From Maribacter dokdonensis DSW-8 (GTDB lineage Bacteria; Bacteroidota; Bacteroidia; Flavobacteriales; Flavobacteriaceae): a stretch of DNA of 64,000 nucleotides. Both the position numbers and the translations under genes were made by a program. Positions 8,163 through 16,020 of the stretch are shown here, piece after piece (position 1 is the first letter of the stretch; each line of letters opens with the position of its first letter). Location of the stretch: NCBI RefSeq assembly GCF_001447995.1, contig NZ_LDPE01000003.1, positions 1 through 64,000 of the forward strand, given 5' to 3'. The notes under the pieces were generated by a model. It was not told where the DNA came from. It made no database searches and saw only the letters and a program-made list of their open reading frames with translations.

Positions 8163-8404
8163 GTGTTAGGGGAGAGTGCTTTGCTTATGGAAAGATACAG
8201 AAGTTTGATTAATTAAAGGTTAATGGATGGAGTTTAAACAGTCACAAACTATTCCCCTCCTAGGAGGGCTAGGGGTGGGTTCTTACAGGTTAGCATGTTC
8301 AATGAAATCTTCTGCATCCGTTTACCCACCCCTTTGGTCCCCTCCCGAGAGGGGAGGTTCTCGTCTTTGTTTTGGGTTTTTTGGTTGTTGGAGAGCTACG
8401 TTTT
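8163..8404. repeat. Dispersed repeat copy 2 (related to 4261-4492)
   Basis: Both the start (gtgttaggggag...ctttgctt) and the tail (tcgtctttgttttggg... gctacgtttt) match the copy at 4261-4492 in the same orientation. The two copies flank the DUF559, serine hydrolase and amidohydrolase genes as direct repeats. Confidence 0.6.
8242..8365. repeat. REPIN-like element, unit A
   Basis: The left arm (8254-8280) contains CCCCTCCTAGGAGGG then CTAGGGGTGGGT. The right arm (8324-8357) reads ACCCACCCC, then CCCCTCCCGAGAGGGG. The arms are imperfect reverse complements of each other and each also folds on itself. The core includes ggttagcatgttcaatgaaa. Two inverted palindromic arms around a short core is the layout of REPINs and MITEs. 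Confidence 0.7.
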
Positions 8405-8448
8405 CAAAAAGGTTACCAAGTGTGTTTTATCTAAAATGTCTAATAAAA

Positions 8449-8572
8449 GTCACAAACTATTCCCCTCCTCGGAGGGGCTAGGGGTGGGTCCTACCGGGTT
8501 AGCATGTTCCATGAAATCTACAGCACCCGTTTACCCACCCCCTCAATCCCCTCCCGAGAGGGGAGGTTTTTG
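8449..8572. repeat. REPIN-like element, unit B
   Basis: It has the same structure as unit A, about 207 bp downstream. The left arm is at 8462-8489 (CCCCTCCTCGGAGGGG then CTAGGGGTGGGT), the right arm at 8533-8566, and the core is ggttagcatgttccatgaaa. Both units start with gtcacaaactattcccctcc. Differences between A and B are scattered point changes. Confidence 0.7.
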
Positions 8573-8602
8573 GTATTGTCATTATACTGATAGCTACTAA
8601 AA

Positions 8603-8641
8603 CAAAAAAAACCGCTGCAAAGAAAGTTCCTTGCAACGGTT
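8603..8641 (-). terminator. Terminator of the PepSY-like gene
   Basis: The stem aaccgctgcaa (8610-8620) pairs with ttgcaacggtt (8631-8641) with one mismatch. On the minus strand it is followed by a T-rich run (plus-strand acaaaaaaa at 8602-8610). It lies just past the stop codon at 8667. Confidence 0.75.
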
Positions 8642-8666
8642 CACGTTTGAATTAGTCGAGTTTGTA

Positions 8667-9179
8667 CTAAACGAATAGCAGTATAATGGTCAAAACCATA
8701 CCTGCCAAAGAAAAATAAAGTCCTTTTTTGAAAACTGAAGTTTTGGGCAAAAACATCCAAAATGATGAAATCACGAAAAATAGTAGTGATAGCCCAAAGA
8801 AAATATTCAAGAAATAAACAGGGCTATTGGTCGTGGCTTTATGGAGGTGCTCCATCTTATCTAAAATAAATGGAAGTTCCATCTTTTTTATGGTAGCCAT
8901 ACCTGTAGCTTTATTGTATTGCCCTTGCTTAAAATAGACTATATCACCTTCCATTTTTTCCGGTTTTATGCCACCTTTAACGCGTAGTGCCCCGCTAAGT
9001 TCACCAGCTTTTAAGTTTGGCTGTAATTGCTGCTCAATTATTTTTTCACTCTTAAGAAAATCGGTCTGTCTAAAAATCATGATTATTCCGCTTATGGAAT
9101 ACATAGCCATAATACCTGCTAGAAAGAAGCCTAGGTAGCGGTGAATAATTCTCATTCGTAAACTGGTGGTCATTTTCAT
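8667..9179 (-). CDS. PepSY-associated membrane protein
   Basis: The protein has 170 residues. A basic N-terminus (SLRMRIIHRYLGFFLAGIMAMYSISG) is typical of PepSY-TM proteins, where a His in the first helix often contributes to haem or metal handling. A soluble middle part (about residues 40-110) with PepSY-like lysines is followed by two hydrophobic helices (about 118-142 and 150-170). Inner-membrane location is likely. In the family such proteins act in iron or redox metabolism; nothing here fixes the role. It is a single gene with its own terminator. Confidence 0.65.
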   Translation of the reverse strand: MKMTTSLRMRIIHRYLGFFLAGIMAMYSISGIIMIFRQTDFLKSEKIIEQQLQPNLKAGELSGALRVKGGIKPEKMEGDIVYFKQGQYNKATGMATIKKMELPFILDKMEHLHKATTNSPVYFLNIFFGLSLLFFVISSFWMFLPKTSVFKKGLYFSLAGMVLTIILLFV

Positions 9180-9285
9180 TTTATAAATTTTAAAGTCGGT
9201 TTTGCGCGTGCAAATGTAAGATTATAGTTAATAAGAGTTTTAGACCTAAAAAATTATGAAAGGTTTAATCTGGACAGTGCAAAAA

Positions 9286-9319
9286 AAAGAAAACCCCAAA
9301 GAAAATAAATTCTTTGGGG
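9286..9319 (-). terminator. Terminator of the sugar isomerase-like gene
   Basis: A perfect 10-bp stem, ccccaaagaa (9294-9303) with ttctttgggg (9310-9319), is followed on the minus strand by a T-rich tract (plus-strand aaaaaaaagaaaa from 9281). Confidence 0.85.
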
Positions 9320-9345
9320 CAGTCTCCGTTGTTTGGTATTTAAAT

Positions 9346-10221
9346 TTATTTGAAACCTATTTCTTTAATGCCTTCATGGCTTATTTTTATAGCTTCTAAA
9401 GGTTTTAGTCCGTCAAATGTCATGTCCTGTTCTACCATGTAATATTTCATGCCAGAAAGTTCTTTGTTGTCCAAGATATTTTCAAAACCGATAGATCCTG
9501 TGCCAACAGGGGCAAATCTTCCTTGCTCATCCATGTCTTTTACATGCCAAATTTTAAATCTTCCCGGATATTTGTTGAAGTAAGCAATTGGGTTGGCCTC
9601 AGCCTTGGTTACCCAATAAAGATCCATTTGAAAGTTCAATAATTTTGGGTCTACATTTTCCAATAGGTAGTCTATGGGTACAATACCATTTTCATTCTTT
9701 TTAAATTCAAAATCATGATTATGGTATAATAATTTTAACCCTGCCTTATTTGCTTTTTCTCCTAAGGTGGTTAAAATTTCTGCCAGTTCTTCTACGGTAC
9801 CGGTCATGCCCATAGTCATGTTCTCTTGGTTAAAGGTAAACATGCCCATTGGTGGAATAGGAACAACGAAATACTTAAAACCTGCGGCTTTGGCATCTGC
9901 CATCATTTGATCGGCATTGTCAAGGGTAACCGCGCTTTGGTGCGTACTGATCGGTTTCAGTTTTAAAGATTTTAATAAACCTTTAAAGTCAGCTGGAGTC
10001 ATACCATAATATTTTCCATCTTCATAACCGGCGGCTTCAATGTTTTTGTAGCCGGCATCTGCTACTGCTTGTAAAGTAGCTTTGGCATCTTTACCCATAT
10101 CATCTCTGACCGTGTAAAGCGCAAGACCTCCAAATTTTTTTTGGGCAAAAGTAGTTATTGTGCCCAGCATAAAAATGGCAATTGCCATGCATTTAAATAA
10201 GTTGTTAGTTGAATTTTTCAT
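9346..10221 (-). CDS. Secreted sugar phosphate isomerase/epimerase-like TIM barrel
   Basis: The protein has 291 residues. The N-terminus (about 1-26, ending TFAQ) is a signal peptide, so this is a periplasmic or exported member of the xylose-isomerase-like AP_endonuc_2 family. Characteristic segments are GYKNIEAAGYEDGKYYG, LLYHNHDFEF (metal-ligand region), FQMDLYWVTKAEANP and IWHVKDMDEQGRFAPVGTG. Secreted members are common in Bacteroidetes and often act on keto-sugars or glycoside derivatives. The Nudix-type regulator gene lies 29 bp upstream on the same strand, so the two are likely one transcription unit. Exact substrate unknown. Confidence 0.85.
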   Translation of the reverse strand: MKNSTNNLFKCMAIAIFMLGTITTFAQKKFGGLALYTVRDDMGKDAKATLQAVADAGYKNIEAAGYEDGKYYGMTPADFKGLLKSLKLKPISTHQSAVTLDNADQMMADAKAAGFKYFVVPIPPMGMFTFNQENMTMGMTGTVEELAEILTTLGEKANKAGLKLLYHNHDFEFKKNENGIVPIDYLLENVDPKLLNFQMDLYWVTKAEANPIAYFNKYPGRFKIWHVKDMDEQGRFAPVGTGSIGFENILDNKELSGMKYYMVEQDMTFDGLKPLEAIKISHEGIKEIGFK

Positions 10222-10250
10222 TGTTGTTGTATAAAGTGTGAATATTATTT

Positions 10251-10952
10251 TTATTGCTTAAAGCTATATAGATAAGGTGCTTTGTGTGCCTTGCCTTCAA
10301 AAAGCTTCTCATGACGTTCTAAAATATCCAATGACAGCATTTTACGTTGAAAACTTGTACGTCTTAATTTTTGGTCTAGGATTGCCTCAAAAACCTGTTG
10401 TAATTGTTTCATGGTAAATTTTTGGGGCAATAGGTTGAGCCCTATCAATTTTTCACTAATATTATTACGAAGAACCTCTAATGCTTTCTCCACTATTTCA
10501 TTGTGGTCCATCATTAATTTTGGAACATCATCTATTGCGTACCAGCCAATACTGTCAGATAAATGGTCTGGTTTTGGGTCTACCTCTTCATAATTGATCA
10601 ATGCGTAATGGCCAACGGTTAAAAAACGATCCATCATCCATTGGTTTTCCGGCGTGTTTTTGTTGCTACCATCTAAAATACGGCTCATGGCATAAGAATC
10701 TGCCCTGTCAACTTCACCAAATACCTGAAACTGATCTAGGTAAACATTGGTTAATCCTGTACGTTCTTTTACCCCTTGTTGAACGGCTTCTTTTAAACTT
10801 TGATTTTTTCTGATAAAGCCACCCGGTAGTGCAAAAAAACCAGTGTTATGATATTCAAGAATGAGTATTTTCAACGACTTACCATTAAAACCGAATATGA
10901 CACAATCATAAGAAAGGTTAGGAATGTAATTCGTATTATTTGCACCTTTCAT
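10251..10952 (-). CDS. Nudix-domain transcriptional regulator (NrtR-like)
   Basis: The protein has 233 residues. Residues about 1-150 form a Nudix fold and about 160-233 a winged helix (FTMKQLQQVFEAILDQKLRRTSFQRKM). The Nudix box GGFIRKNQSLKEAVQQGVKERTGL lacks several catalytic positions: Q replaces the first Glu, and Q-G replaces R-E. Hydrolysis is therefore unlikely, as is usual in the NrtR family, where the domain senses ADP-ribose-like or sugar ligands. Bacteroidetes relatives control sugar catabolism. The downstream sugar isomerase-like gene, 29 bp away, is the likely target or partner. Confidence 0.85.
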   Translation of the reverse strand: MKGANNTNYIPNLSYDCVIFGFNGKSLKILILEYHNTGFFALPGGFIRKNQSLKEAVQQGVKERTGLTNVYLDQFQVFGEVDRADSYAMSRILDGSNKNTPENQWMMDRFLTVGHYALINYEEVDPKPDHLSDSIGWYAIDDVPKLMMDHNEIVEKALEVLRNNISEKLIGLNLLPQKFTMKQLQQVFEAILDQKLRRTSFQRKMLSLDILERHEKLFEGKAHKAPYLYSFKQ

Positions 10953-11049
10953 GAGTGAATTTGATAAAATTTGAATAGTTTTTTCAAATAAAGCACAAAA
11001 TTGAACACTATCAAAGAATTATTGTCATAAAGTGAGACAATAAATAAAT

Positions 11050-11089
11050 AATGCCGATTTTGAGTAGTCATAGGCTCAAAACCGGCATT
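11050..11089 (-). terminator. Terminator of the proline/AblB operon
   Basis: The stem aatgccgattttgag (11050-11064) pairs with ctcaaaaccggcatt (11075-11089), 14 of 15 positions. It lies 20 bp past the ablB stop. The U-tract is weak (mixed A/T). Confidence 0.65.
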
Positions 11090-11108
11090 CATTATATTTA
11101 AAATTATA

Positions 11109-11957
11109 TTACTTTTCTTTGTAATACCAAACGTTCATACTCTCCATAGCATCTCTTACCATACAATTATTGGTAAGAGTGCCGGCAAGAACAAACCCAT
11201 GTTTGCTAAAGGTGATGTTTAAACCGTATGAGGTAGCCCTTACCATGGTATAAAGGGTTTTGCATCCATAAATATTCATTTGACCCTTAATATCCTGTAC
11301 AAGGTAATAAGAAAGATTTTGACCTCTAAAATCTGGATGGGTTACAAAATCTACAATCTCCATATTCGATTCTTTTTCATCAATAGCAAGTATGGCAGAA
11401 ACCAGTAATTGATTATCTTGAAAGAGCCCATAGAACTCATGGTTCAAACTCTTTAATTTAGAGAAGTATTCCGCATTTTTAATTTGATGCGGGTGATATT
11501 TATACGCTTTCTTATGTAAATCTTCTAAATTTAAGAAATCCGAGACTGTGAGTGACCTTATTTTAAGGTCACTAGGCATTTGAAGATGTGGATCTGTTTG
11601 AGGTTTATTAGCGGCTTCTGCAATAGTCTTTACCGTGCTAATGGTCTTTTTGGTCTTATCATCATGGGCAAGACGTTCTTGCTTGGTGTATTCTGCAAGA
11701 AAATAGCCATCAATTGTACCACGATACAAACCTGGTATTTTAGCCTCCACTACAAACCCCTTTGATTTTAAAACCTTGACACCTTTTTCAGATGCTTTGC
11801 CAAGTATTTTTTCGTAGTTTTTCTTTTTGGCCAAATCTTTCATTTTGAGAAGTAAATGGTCTAGGTTGACATTTTCTGCTTCAGAAAAAAAGATTCGTTT
11901 GTGCATGTTGCCATGATAGACCAAGGCGCCGTCTATGTTTTCTATAGTTTCGAACAT
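11109..11957 (-). CDS. ablB: Putative beta-lysine N6-acetyltransferase (AblB-like)
   Basis: The protein has about 282 residues from the Met at 11957; a start at 12020 would overlap proA and add residues with no family match. The N-terminal half has the AblB signature IENIDGALVYHG...RIFF and VVEAKIPGLYRGTIDGYFLAEY. The C-terminal half is a GNAT domain with the acetyl-CoA loop VTHPDFRGQNLSYYLVQ. The known reaction is acetylation of beta-lysine (made by lysine 2,3-aminomutase, AblA) to the osmolyte N-epsilon-acetyl-beta-lysine. No ablA lies in this window. It is the last gene after proC-proB-proA, 31 bp past proA, so the operon may make two osmolytes. The osmolyte link is inference. Confidence 0.75.
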   Translation of the reverse strand: MFETIENIDGALVYHGNMHKRIFFSEAENVNLDHLLLKMKDLAKKKNYEKILGKASEKGVKVLKSKGFVVEAKIPGLYRGTIDGYFLAEYTKQERLAHDDKTKKTISTVKTIAEAANKPQTDPHLQMPSDLKIRSLTVSDFLNLEDLHKKAYKYHPHQIKNAEYFSKLKSLNHEFYGLFQDNQLLVSAILAIDEKESNMEIVDFVTHPDFRGQNLSYYLVQDIKGQMNIYGCKTLYTMVRATSYGLNITFSKHGFVLAGTLTNNCMVRDAMESMNVWYYKEK

Positions 11958-11988
11958 TATTTCACTTTTCTTAGGGGGAACCTGATTC

Positions 11989-13188
11989 TTACTCACGAAT
12001 TTGTCCGTCGCCAAATACATAATATTTATTGGTTACCAATTGTTTAAGACCCAATGGACCACGGTGGTGCAATTTATCTGTGCTAATCGCAAGTTCTGCA
12101 CCAACACCCATTTGACCGCCATCTGTAAACCTAGTAGATGCGTTTTGGTATACTGCGGCACAATCTACTTCTTCCATAAACTGTAGTGCCGTATTCTTAT
12201 TGGTGGTCATAATAGTGGCAGAGTGTCCGCCAGAATTATCGTTTATTTTTTCTACCGCTTCATCTAGAGATTCAACAGCACCTAAACAACATTTCATGGC
12301 TAGAAATTCTTCTTTCCAAATTGCTTCATCATGTATTTGTTGAGCATCTTTTAGAATATTGTTTACATCGGCATCAACCAATGTTTCCACACCATTTGTA
12401 TTTAAAAGTTGGTAAATATCCGCTAATTTCTGCTCGTAATTTTCAATATTGGAATTGATCAATATTTTATCCAAAGCATTACATGCCGATATTTTTTCGG
12501 TTTTGGCGTTCATGATGACCTTAACGCTTTTTTCCCAATCCGCTTCTTTATCTACAAATAAAAAGTTATTTCCTCTTCCGCTAACCAACACGGCACATTT
12601 TGCATGTTCCTTTACAAAGTTAATGAGGCGTTCACCACCTCTAGGTACGATGAGGTCAAGTTTTTCAGTAGGGTTTCTTAAGAACTCTTGTGTTTCTTCC
12701 CTGTTCATGGTCAATTGTTGAATGTAGTCTTTAGACAGTCCGTTCTCCTCTAATGCCTTGTGCCATAGTTCAACAAGAATTGTATTACTGTAAAGCGCTT
12801 CTTTACCACCTTTTAGCAATATTTTGTTATTGGCCTTAAAAGCAAGAACCGCTGCCTCAATGGTAACGTCCGGTCTAGATTCATAGATGATCATGATTGT
12901 ACCAAAAGGAGCTGTTTTGTTGGTAATATCTAATCCGTTATCCAAATTTTTGGTCGAAATGATTTTACCCACAGGATCTTCTTGAGACATCACCTCTTTA
13001 ATAGATCCGATCATACCATCAATTTTGCCGTTGGTTACAATAAGTCTATCATACATAGCTTGATCTTCTTTGGTAAACAGATCAAGATCTTTCTTGTTGG
13101 CGTTGAGAATGCTACTTCGGTTGGTATCCAAAAGTAACATCATACTATTTAAAACCTTATTTTTTATTTCTGTTGAAATTATCTTCAT
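11989..13188 (-). CDS. proA: Glutamate-5-semialdehyde dehydrogenase
   Basis: The protein has 399 residues, close to the normal ProA length. It reduces gamma-glutamyl phosphate to glutamate semialdehyde with NADPH, the second step of proline synthesis. Visible family segments are IYESRPDVTIEAAVLAFKANNKILLKGGKEA, VPRGGERLINFV, the catalytic-Cys region KTEKISACNALDKILI, and ASTRFTDGGQMGVGAELAISTDKLHHRGP. It overlaps proB by one base, so translational coupling is likely. Confidence 0.97.
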   Translation of the reverse strand: MKIISTEIKNKVLNSMMLLLDTNRSSILNANKKDLDLFTKEDQAMYDRLIVTNGKIDGMIGSIKEVMSQEDPVGKIISTKNLDNGLDITNKTAPFGTIMIIYESRPDVTIEAAVLAFKANNKILLKGGKEALYSNTILVELWHKALEENGLSKDYIQQLTMNREETQEFLRNPTEKLDLIVPRGGERLINFVKEHAKCAVLVSGRGNNFLFVDKEADWEKSVKVIMNAKTEKISACNALDKILINSNIENYEQKLADIYQLLNTNGVETLVDADVNNILKDAQQIHDEAIWKEEFLAMKCCLGAVESLDEAVEKINDNSGGHSATIMTTNKNTALQFMEEVDCAAVYQNASTRFTDGGQMGVGAELAISTDKLHHRGPLGLKQLVTNKYYVFGDGQIRE

Positions 13189-13976
13189 TATGCTTCTGCT
13201 TTTTCTTCAAGGGTAACTTTTGTACCCACATTTTTTCCTTCTATAATATCAATGATCGTCCGATCTTTTTTACCGTTGGCAATAAACGTAGGTATGTTTT
13301 TTGCGGCGGCTTGCTGAGCGTAATCTAATTTAGAACCCATGCCACCACGACCTTCACCTGCTTTTTTGGTGTTATCTTGAATAAATTCTTCTAAATTTTC
13401 TTCAGGATTAACATGCGCTATAAGGTCGCTGCTTTCTTCGTTAGGGTTACCGGTATAGAGTCCGTCAATATCCGTTAGAATAATCAGCTTGTCAGCATCT
13501 ATCAGTTGGGCTATTAAACTTGCCAGTTCGTCATTATCAGAAAACATACTCATGGTGACAGATACGGCATCATCTTCGTTGGCGATCGGTATTACCCCTT
13601 CGGACAATAGACCTTCTACGCAATTGATCATGTTCTGTCTGTGTACACCAGGTGTAAAATCGCGTTTTGTAGGAAGTACCTGGGCACATTTCATACCATA
13701 ATCATGAAAAATGTTATAGTATAATCGCATCATTCTAGGTTGGCCAATAGCCGAATATACCTGTCTGCGTTGCGTGTCGTTCTCTATAGACGATGTACCA
13801 AGCACCTCGCGACCTGCAATTACAGATCCTGAGGATACCAATACGGTTAAAATATCACGTTCATATAGTTCTGCAATCTGTTGTACCAAATTTCGTAATA
13901 CCGGTCTCACTATACGATTGTCCTTATTGGTCATGACGTTAGTGCCTACCTTAATTACTATTTTCTGTTTATACAT
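13188..13976 (-). CDS. proB: Glutamate 5-kinase, short form without PUA domain
   Basis: The protein has 262 residues. The amino-acid kinase fold is complete: VIKVGTNVMTNKDNRIV at the N-terminus, VLVSSGSVIAG, IPIANEDDAVS, ILTDIDGLYTGNP and GRGGMGSKLDYAQQAA. Enterobacterial ProB is about 367 residues with a C-terminal PUA domain, which is absent here. It phosphorylates glutamate in the first step of proline synthesis and is normally feedback-inhibited by proline. It overlaps proC by 8 bp and proA by one base. Confidence 0.96.
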   Translation of the reverse strand: MYKQKIVIKVGTNVMTNKDNRIVRPVLRNLVQQIAELYERDILTVLVSSGSVIAGREVLGTSSIENDTQRRQVYSAIGQPRMMRLYYNIFHDYGMKCAQVLPTKRDFTPGVHRQNMINCVEGLLSEGVIPIANEDDAVSVTMSMFSDNDELASLIAQLIDADKLIILTDIDGLYTGNPNEESSDLIAHVNPEENLEEFIQDNTKKAGEGRGGMGSKLDYAQQAAAKNIPTFIANGKKDRTIIDIIEGKNVGTKVTLEEKAEA

Positions 13977-14784
13977 TTACTTTTTCTTTTCCAAGTTCTA
14001 CTGCACGTTCAAATGCTGCGAACGCTGCTTCTTTAATTAATTCACCAACATTATTGTTTTCCATAGAGTCTAAGGCTGCACGGGTAGTACCACCCTTACT
14101 TGCTACCTTGTCCATCCAAGAATTTGGCGATAGTTCATTTTGGTTAAAAAGTTCAATGGCTCCTGTAAAGGTCTGTGCTACCAGTACTTTAGAAACACTT
14201 GGGGTAAAGCCCATTTTTAAAGCGGCCTCCATCATACTTTGCATAAAATAGAAAACGTAAGCTGGTCCACTACCTGAAATACCCGTAGAGGCGTCAATAA
14301 AGTTTTCATCACTAACCAATATAGATTTACCTGTGGTGTCCAAAAGACTTTCAATGGTCAACAGCTCAATTCTGGTAACATCTTCAGAGGCTACAAAAGA
14401 GGTGAGGCCTTTACCGATCTGGGCCGGTAAATTAGGCATGGCACGAACTATTTTTGTGAGTCCCGTTAATTGTTTTATGGTATCTATGGTAACGCCCGCC
14501 ATGATCGATATCATGATCTGGCCAGGTTTTACTAACGGGTTTAGCTTTAAAAAAACGCTTTCAGCATGGTATGGTTTAACGGCAATAAAAATGATATCTG
14601 CCTGTGGGGCACAATTTTTAAGGTCATCAAAGGCATCAAATTGAGGATTTTCTCTTAATTCCTCCAATTTTTCTTCAGAAGTGTCAAGCACCATTATATT
14701 CCTTTTCTTAAGTAATTTTGATTTGGACATGCCCTCAGCATACGTTAAGCCCATGTTACCTGCTCCTATTACTAATATCTTCAT
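13969..14784 (-). CDS. proC: Pyrroline-5-carboxylate reductase
   Basis: The protein has 271 residues. An N-terminal Rossmann motif (ILVIGAGNMGLTYAEGM) binds NAD(P)H. The C-terminal signature reads GISGSGPAYVFYFMQSMMEAALKMG, with SKGGTTRAALDSMENN near the end. It catalyses the last step of proline synthesis. It is the first gene of the proC-proB-proA-ablB operon, all on the minus strand with overlapping or closely spaced ends. Confidence 0.96.
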   Translation of the reverse strand: MKILVIGAGNMGLTYAEGMSKSKLLKKRNIMVLDTSEEKLEELRENPQFDAFDDLKNCAPQADIIFIAVKPYHAESVFLKLNPLVKPGQIMISIMAGVTIDTIKQLTGLTKIVRAMPNLPAQIGKGLTSFVASEDVTRIELLTIESLLDTTGKSILVSDENFIDASTGISGSGPAYVFYFMQSMMEAALKMGFTPSVSKVLVAQTFTGAIELFNQNELSPNSWMDKVASKGGTTRAALDSMENNNVGELIKEAAFAAFERAVELGKEKVNV

Positions 14785-14828
14785 GAATTCTGTTTAATTT
14801 ATTGGATAATATTTGTGTGATAAAGTGA

Positions 14829-15020
14829 TTATATAAATAGCATTTTTTCAATGGCATTATTTTTACGCCCTTGATAAATTTGTTTGTATGAGTGAATGGT
14901 TTTTATAGGTACTCCCATAAAATATTTGGTGATCGATGTCACTTTCGATTTCATAAGTCCGGTGCGTGTTCTGTATAATTCTTTGATATTACTTTCTCTT
15001 TTGATGTAGATTAATTTCAT
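14829..15020 (-). CDS. Small basic protein of unknown function
   Basis: This is a 63-residue frame from the Met at 15020 (upstream codons would extend it to 15062 but start in a hydrophobic, Cys-containing stretch). The sequence is rich in Lys, Arg and Ile (MKLIYIKRESNIKELYRTR...), with no signal peptide or obvious domain. It stands alone between proC and the sigma factor on the same strand. Its composition looks coding, but I cannot assign it to a family. Confidence 0.45.
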   Translation of the reverse strand: MKLIYIKRESNIKELYRTRTGLMKSKVTSITKYFMGVPIKTIHSYKQIYQGRKNNAIEKMLFI

Positions 15021-15159
15021 GTATTCTTTTTTAAAACAGTAACATAACATAAGCATCACCAACTACAAATTAGAGGTGTTAAGCTTATGTTATACTATTT
15101 TTAAGGGGTGTTAATAATAGTTTGTGTATAAGGTGATTAGCTAATTATTTAGCTTTGGT

Positions 15160-16020
15160 TTACAGGTAGGCTCTTAATACTTCTGTGTTAGAAGCACGGC
15201 GTAAAGATTTTATACCCTTGTCTTTGATTTGGCGAACGCGTTCCCTGGTAACATCAAATACTTCGCCTATTTCAACCAAACTCATAGCAGGTTGGTTCCC
15301 TAGGCCAAAGAACAGCCGTAAAACATCGCCCTGTCTTTCTGGAATTTTTTGCAAAACTTGATTGATGTCTGTTTCTAACGACTCTGCCATAACATCTTTG
15401 TCCGGTCTTTCCAGAGATGTAGACTCTAATACGTTGTATAGGGATGAGGATTCACCTTCTTTAAAAGGAGCATCAAGTGAAATGGATTTTCCGGAGTTTT
15501 TCATAGAGCTCTTAACTTTAGAAACGCTCATATCCAATTCTTTTGCAATTTCCGTAGCACTTGGAGGTCTTTCATTTTCTTGCTCCAATGTTGAATACAC
15601 CTGATAAATTTTAGAACTAACCGCTATTTTGTTTTGAGGTAAACGTATCATGCGTGAATTCTTGGAAAGTGCTTGTAAAATAGACTGGCGGATCCACCAA
15701 ACCGCATATGAGATAAACTTAAATCCTCTAGTCTCGTCAAAACGTTTTGCAGCCTTTACCAAGCCTAAATTGCCTTCATTAATAAGGTCTGTAAGGCGTA
15801 GGCCTCTATTTTGATATTGCTTGGCGGCAGATACTACAAACCTTAAATTGGCGCTCACTAGCTTATCCAATGCTTTTTGATCACCCTCACGAATTTTTCG
15901 CGCCAGCTCTACTTCCTCGTCAGCAGTAATTAAATCTATCTTACTGATTTCTTGAAAATATTTTTCTAATGATTTGGCATCTCGGTTCGTAATTTGTTTT
16001 GTGATCTTTAATTGTCGCAT
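15160..16020 (-). CDS. RpoD/SigA-family sigma factor, probably a paralogue
   Basis: The protein has 286 residues, the short form typical of Bacteroidetes. Region 1.2 (KSLEKYFQEISKIDLITADEEVELA), region 2 (NLRFVVSAAKQYQNRGLRLTDLINEGNLGLVKAAKRFDETRGFKFISYAVWWIRQSI), region 3 and region 4 (VEIGEVFDVTRERVRQIKDKGIKSLRR) are complete. It differs from the usual flavobacterial housekeeping protein at many otherwise fixed sites, for example SKNSRMIRLPQNKIAVSSKIYQ in place of the usual region 3 start, and a Ser/Arg-rich tail. I therefore favour a second, stress- or growth-phase sigma factor over the main RpoD. Confidence 0.85.
   Translation of the reverse strand: MRQLKITKQITNRDAKSLEKYFQEISKIDLITADEEVELARKIREGDQKALDKLVSANLRFVVSAAKQYQNRGLRLTDLINEGNLGLVKAAKRFDETRGFKFISYAVWWIRQSILQALSKNSRMIRLPQNKIAVSSKIYQVYSTLEQENERPPSATEIAKELDMSVSKVKSSMKNSGKSISLDAPFKEGESSSLYNVLESTSLERPDKDVMAESLETDINQVLQKIPERQGDVLRLFFGLGNQPAMSLVEIGEVFDVTRERVRQIKDKGIKSLRRASNTEVLRAYL

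Larger units (their letters stand above)
8087..8666. other. 580-bp repeat-filled intergenic region
   Basis: It contains two tandem copies of a roughly 120-bp GC-rich element (8242-8365 and 8449-8572), the 5' part of the longer repeat shared with 4261-4492, and a terminator at 8603-8641. Plus-strand open frames across 8227-8600 read through the repeats and are not judged to be genes. Confidence 0.8.

Noticed and set aside
8227..8600. Plus-strand open frames of 84 and 101 codons
   Set aside because: They run through two tandem copies of the GC-rich repeat and have low-complexity Pro/Ser-rich translations; not judged genes.
11958..12020. Longer start for the AblB-like protein
   Set aside because: It overlaps proA by 32 bp and adds 21 residues outside the family alignment.
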